DNA from: Methylomonas sp.
GTDB taxonomy: Bacteria > Pseudomonadota > Gammaproteobacteria > Methylococcales > Methylomonadaceae
Direction of reading: 5' to 3'
NCBI GenBank assembly: GCA_028688235.1
Contig: JAQTYP010000149.1
Location: 1-7,739, forward strand
DNA: 7,739 nucleotides
Of this stretch, positions 6,490 to 7,739 are shown one piece after another. Position 1 is the first letter of the stretch, and every line of letters starts with the position of its first letter. Position numbers and translations under genes: made by a program. The notes below the pieces were generated by a model. It did not search any database and was not told the origin of the DNA. It saw only the letters and a program-made list of their open reading frames with translations.

Positions 6490-6534
6490 ATGATAACCTT
6501 GGAACCCGGCAAACCGCGCCGCCGTCAGTTTTGA
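6490..6534 (+). CDS. 14-codon ORF with strong ribosome binding site (leader peptide or cut-off gene start)
   Basis: AAGGAG (6476-6481) lies 8 nt before ATG 6490, the best ribosome binding site in the element part of the window. The ORF reads MITLEPGKPRRRQF and ends at TGA 6532-6534. The reading frame is the same as that of the 228-residue ORF that starts at 6553, six codons after the stop, and those six codons contain no further stop. It could be a leader peptide for coupled translation, the true N-terminus of the downstream gene split by a nonsense change, or a leftover of another gene. The next base after TGA is C, a context known to favour read-through. The signal is seen directly; its meaning is inference. 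Confidence 0.45.
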   Translation: MITLEPGKPRRRQF

Positions 6535-6552
6535 CACACAACCACCTATCAC

Positions 6553-7239
6553 ATGAAGCCGGATAAGACATCACGCCGACACCATGAAGGCTTTAAGCAA
6601 AAGCTGATTGATAAAGCCGGAAACACCAGAAAATTTGCGCATCTCAAAACCATCGCCAAATCACCTTTTTTCGTCGAGGTGGAAACGGCCATGAATAACA
6701 CCATCATGGGGCGCCGAGGGGTAGTGGTTGACCATGATATTTTGATGAATGCCATCACGGAGGCCTATCTGAAATACAAAGACAAGAGCGCCTATTTGCC
6801 TTTGCGCGTAAAAACCGCGAGCCTGAATAATGCTCTAAAGAAAGCGGATGCTTTGCGTTTAGCCCTGGAGAAAATAGGCGAAGATTATTTAGAAATAACC
6901 CCAATCAAGCGTATTGAAAATAGGATAAGAACCAGGAAAGAAATCATTAAACGAGAGCATGATTTCAACTTGTCGAGGGCAATAAAAAAAAATGAAGGAC
7001 TGACCGCCGAGCAAGCGGTATTTTGCCGATGGCTTTGCGTTTATCTGCGCGTGAAATATCCACATAAACTTTTTTCAAGATTGATTGCCGCCATTGCAAG
7101 ATGCCTATTCGACGATGAAAATATCGACGATTACAGAATAAAAAACAACCTAACCGGCAATCTGTACGGTATCGATCAGCGAGCGAAAAAGCTATTTGAC
7201 GAGGAAAGAGATAGAAGCCTATTTGTCAGCACGATTTAA
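6553..7239 (+). CDS. Hypothetical protein of the integrated element
   Basis: No family recognised. The 228-residue product is charged and probably mostly helical. The N-terminal part is basic (MKPDKTSRRHHEGFKQK) and continues to an MGRRGVVVDHDILMNAITEAY stretch at about 52-72. A strongly basic helix-like segment follows at about 119-147. The C-terminal part has a compact hydrophobic/aromatic block (about 155-187, with FCRWLCVYLRV and LIAAIARCLF) and an acidic DDENIDDY loop (187-194). No catalytic motif, signal peptide or clear membrane span stands out; the 157-187 block could be a buried helix pair. ATG 6553 has no ribosome binding site, while a strong one serves the 14-codon ORF just upstream in the same frame. 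The gene is visibly richer in AAA, AAT and ATA codons than the integrase, suggesting a different origin. As the first cargo gene after the integrase it may act in element control or defence, but nothing in the sequence proves this. Confidence 0.65.
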   Translation: MKPDKTSRRHHEGFKQKLIDKAGNTRKFAHLKTIAKSPFFVEVETAMNNTIMGRRGVVVDHDILMNAITEAYLKYKDKSAYLPLRVKTASLNNALKKADALRLALEKIGEDYLEITPIKRIENRIRTRKEIIKREHDFNLSRAIKKNEGLTAEQAVFCRWLCVYLRVKYPHKLFSRLIAAIARCLFDDENIDDYRIKNNLTGNLYGIDQRAKKLFDEERDRSLFVSTI

Positions 7240-7245
7240 CGGTTA

Positions 7246-7342
7246 GCGTTAACCCGATTTAGCCAATTATTGGCGCGGCTTTCAAAGCTATTTCAATATT
7301 TATGGTGGTAAAACGTAAAAAAATATAGATTAAAGTTAACGC
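7246..7342. repeat. Inverted repeats in the gap before the alpA-like gene
   Basis: GCGTTAAC (7246-7253) and GTTAACGC (7335-7342) are perfect 8-bp inverted repeats 81 nt apart, each containing the palindrome GTTAAC. Between them lies the 13-bp palindrome GCCAATTATTGGC (7262-7274), and GGTTA/TAACC (7241-7245 with 7250-7254) overlaps the left arm. No T run follows, so these look more like protein-binding sites than a terminator. The rest of 7240-7404 is AT-rich, and I see no gene or convincing promoter there. Confidence 0.4.
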
Positions 7343-7404
7343 CATAAGAAGCTATTGGCCTTGTGCTTAGATAAAGCCTCGTTCAGACAATACGAGGTAA
7401 AGCA

Positions 7405-7626
7405 ATGCACAGTAACGTCACACCATTACCCACCAACGACCCACTCAAATCAGGCTATAACCTGCGCGTTTCCGTGCTGGCTCCACGCCTGGGCATTTCC
7501 AAGAATCAAATATGGCGGCTTGTCCGGCAAGGCAAATTTCCCAAACCCATCAAGCTATCCGAAAAGGTCACCGTCTGGAAGGCCGACGACGTTTTAGCCT
7601 GGCTGAAAGCCAAGGAAGCCGTGTAA
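7405..7626 (+). CDS. AlpA-type helix-turn-helix regulator / excisionase-like protein
   Basis: Small DNA-binding protein (73 residues) of the AlpA/MerR-like winged-helix type found in P4-like satellites and integrated elements. Members activate the integrase or act as excisionase. After a flexible N-terminus (1-19) come the helix-turn-helix VSVLAPRLGISKNQIWRLVRQGKF (about 22-45, written in two parts: VSVLAPRLGISKN and QIWRLVRQGKF), the PKPIKLSEKVTVWKADDV wing (46-63) and a short C-terminal helix (AWLKAKEAV). These match the family order: recognition helix, FPKPIKL turn, W-K-x-D-D-V and final helix. The ATG follows GAGGT (7394-7398) with a 6-nt gap. The gene is in the same direction as the integrase, and its stop overlaps the start of a 34-codon ORF. 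The inverted repeats upstream are plausible binding sites for it. Its exact targets cannot be read from the sequence. Confidence 0.85.
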   Translation: MHSNVTPLPTNDPLKSGYNLRVSVLAPRLGISKNQIWRLVRQGKFPKPIKLSEKVTVWKADDVLAWLKAKEAV

Positions 7627-7730
7627 TGCCCACCCTATCCAAACTGGAACACTTGCCGCCGGCCATCAAGGCGGTGCTGATAGAGAAAATCCGGCTCTAT
7701 GTGATTCATAGTGGGTATGCGATCCTATAG
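7626..7730 (+). CDS. 34-residue hypothetical protein coupled to the alpA-like gene
   Basis: The start ATG (7626-7628) shares one base with the TAA stop of the AlpA-like gene (TAATG), a typical translational-coupling arrangement. The product reads MPTLSKLEHLPPAIK followed by an amphipathic helix-like AVLIEKIRLYVIHSGYAIL and ends at TAG. No family recognised. It is short, but the overlap and the possible start codon 2 nt after its stop suggest a packed operon running out of the window. A chance ORF cannot be excluded. Confidence 0.45.
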   Translation: MPTLSKLEHLPPAIKAVLIEKIRLYVIHSGYAIL

Positions 7731-7732
7731 CC

Positions 7733-7739
7733 ATGAACA
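7733..7739 (+). CDS. Possible start of a further gene, cut by the window edge
   Basis: ATG AAC begins 2 nt after the previous stop, in keeping with the tight spacing of this operon. Only two codons are visible and no clear ribosome binding site precedes it, so this is no more than a pointer. Confidence 0.2.

Noticed and set aside
6532..6552. TGA 6532-6534 as a selenocysteine codon
   Set aside because: No stem-loop of the bacterial SECIS type is visible just downstream, and the surrounding residues do not resemble a selenoprotein active site.
7355..7597. 80-codon plus-strand frame overlapping the alpA-like gene
   Set aside because: It is out of frame with the clear helix-turn-helix gene at 7405-7626 and has no motif of its own.
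1..7739. CRISPR array, rRNA or insertion sequence
   Set aside because: No regularly spaced repeats, rRNA-like stretches or transposase motifs were seen on either strand.

Overview
The window looks like chromosomal DNA from a gammaproteobacterium with moderate GC content. The protein styles would fit a Methylococcales-type methanotroph, but that is only an impression. It has two parts: a core segment (about 1-5050) and the left end of an integrated mobile element (about 5050 to the window edge). The two meet at a tRNA-Leu gene.

Core segment. Four plus-strand genes are packed almost without gaps: an unrecognised multi-pass membrane protein (22-534, possibly starting further upstream), a cryptochrome/photolyase-family DNA repair flavoprotein (535-1917), a Blc-type lipocalin lipoprotein (1921-2439) and a two-domain DUF523-DUF1722 protein of the TudS/RudS desulfidase type (2441-3382). 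Spacings of 0, 3 and 1 nt suggest one operon. Its likely theme is light or near-UV stress: the photolyase repairs UV lesions, RudS-type enzymes remove sulfur from the near-UV chromophore 4-thiouridine in tRNA, and the lipocalin may deal with damaged envelope lipids. After an 84-nt gap comes a 463-residue single-pass membrane protein (3467-4858). It has a long coiled coil and a low-complexity tail carrying three copies of a GLFG motif followed by basic residues. I know of no function for it.

Boundary. A tRNA-Leu(UAA) gene with encoded CCA (4964-5050) has a near-consensus promoter (4921-4948). Just past it lie a strong intrinsic terminator (5085-5118), a second terminator-like hairpin (5153-5176), short TAACA repeats and a 9-bp inverted repeat. 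These lead to a P4/IntS-type tyrosine recombinase (5254-6471) with a complete catalytic set. This is the classic layout of an element inserted at the 3' end of a tRNA gene. The other end of the element is not in the window.

Element. Downstream of the integrase are a 14-codon ORF with an excellent ribosome binding site (6490-6534), an uncharacterised 228-residue protein in the same reading frame with no ribosome binding site of its own (6553-7239), a gene-free stretch with inverted repeats (7240-7404), an AlpA-type DNA-binding regulator/excisionase (7405-7626), an overlapping 34-codon ORF (7626-7730) and a possible start codon of a further gene at the edge (7733). The best candidates for something undescribed are the TGA-separated pair at 6490-7239, the folding leader in front of the integrase and the GLFG-repeat coiled-coil protein.
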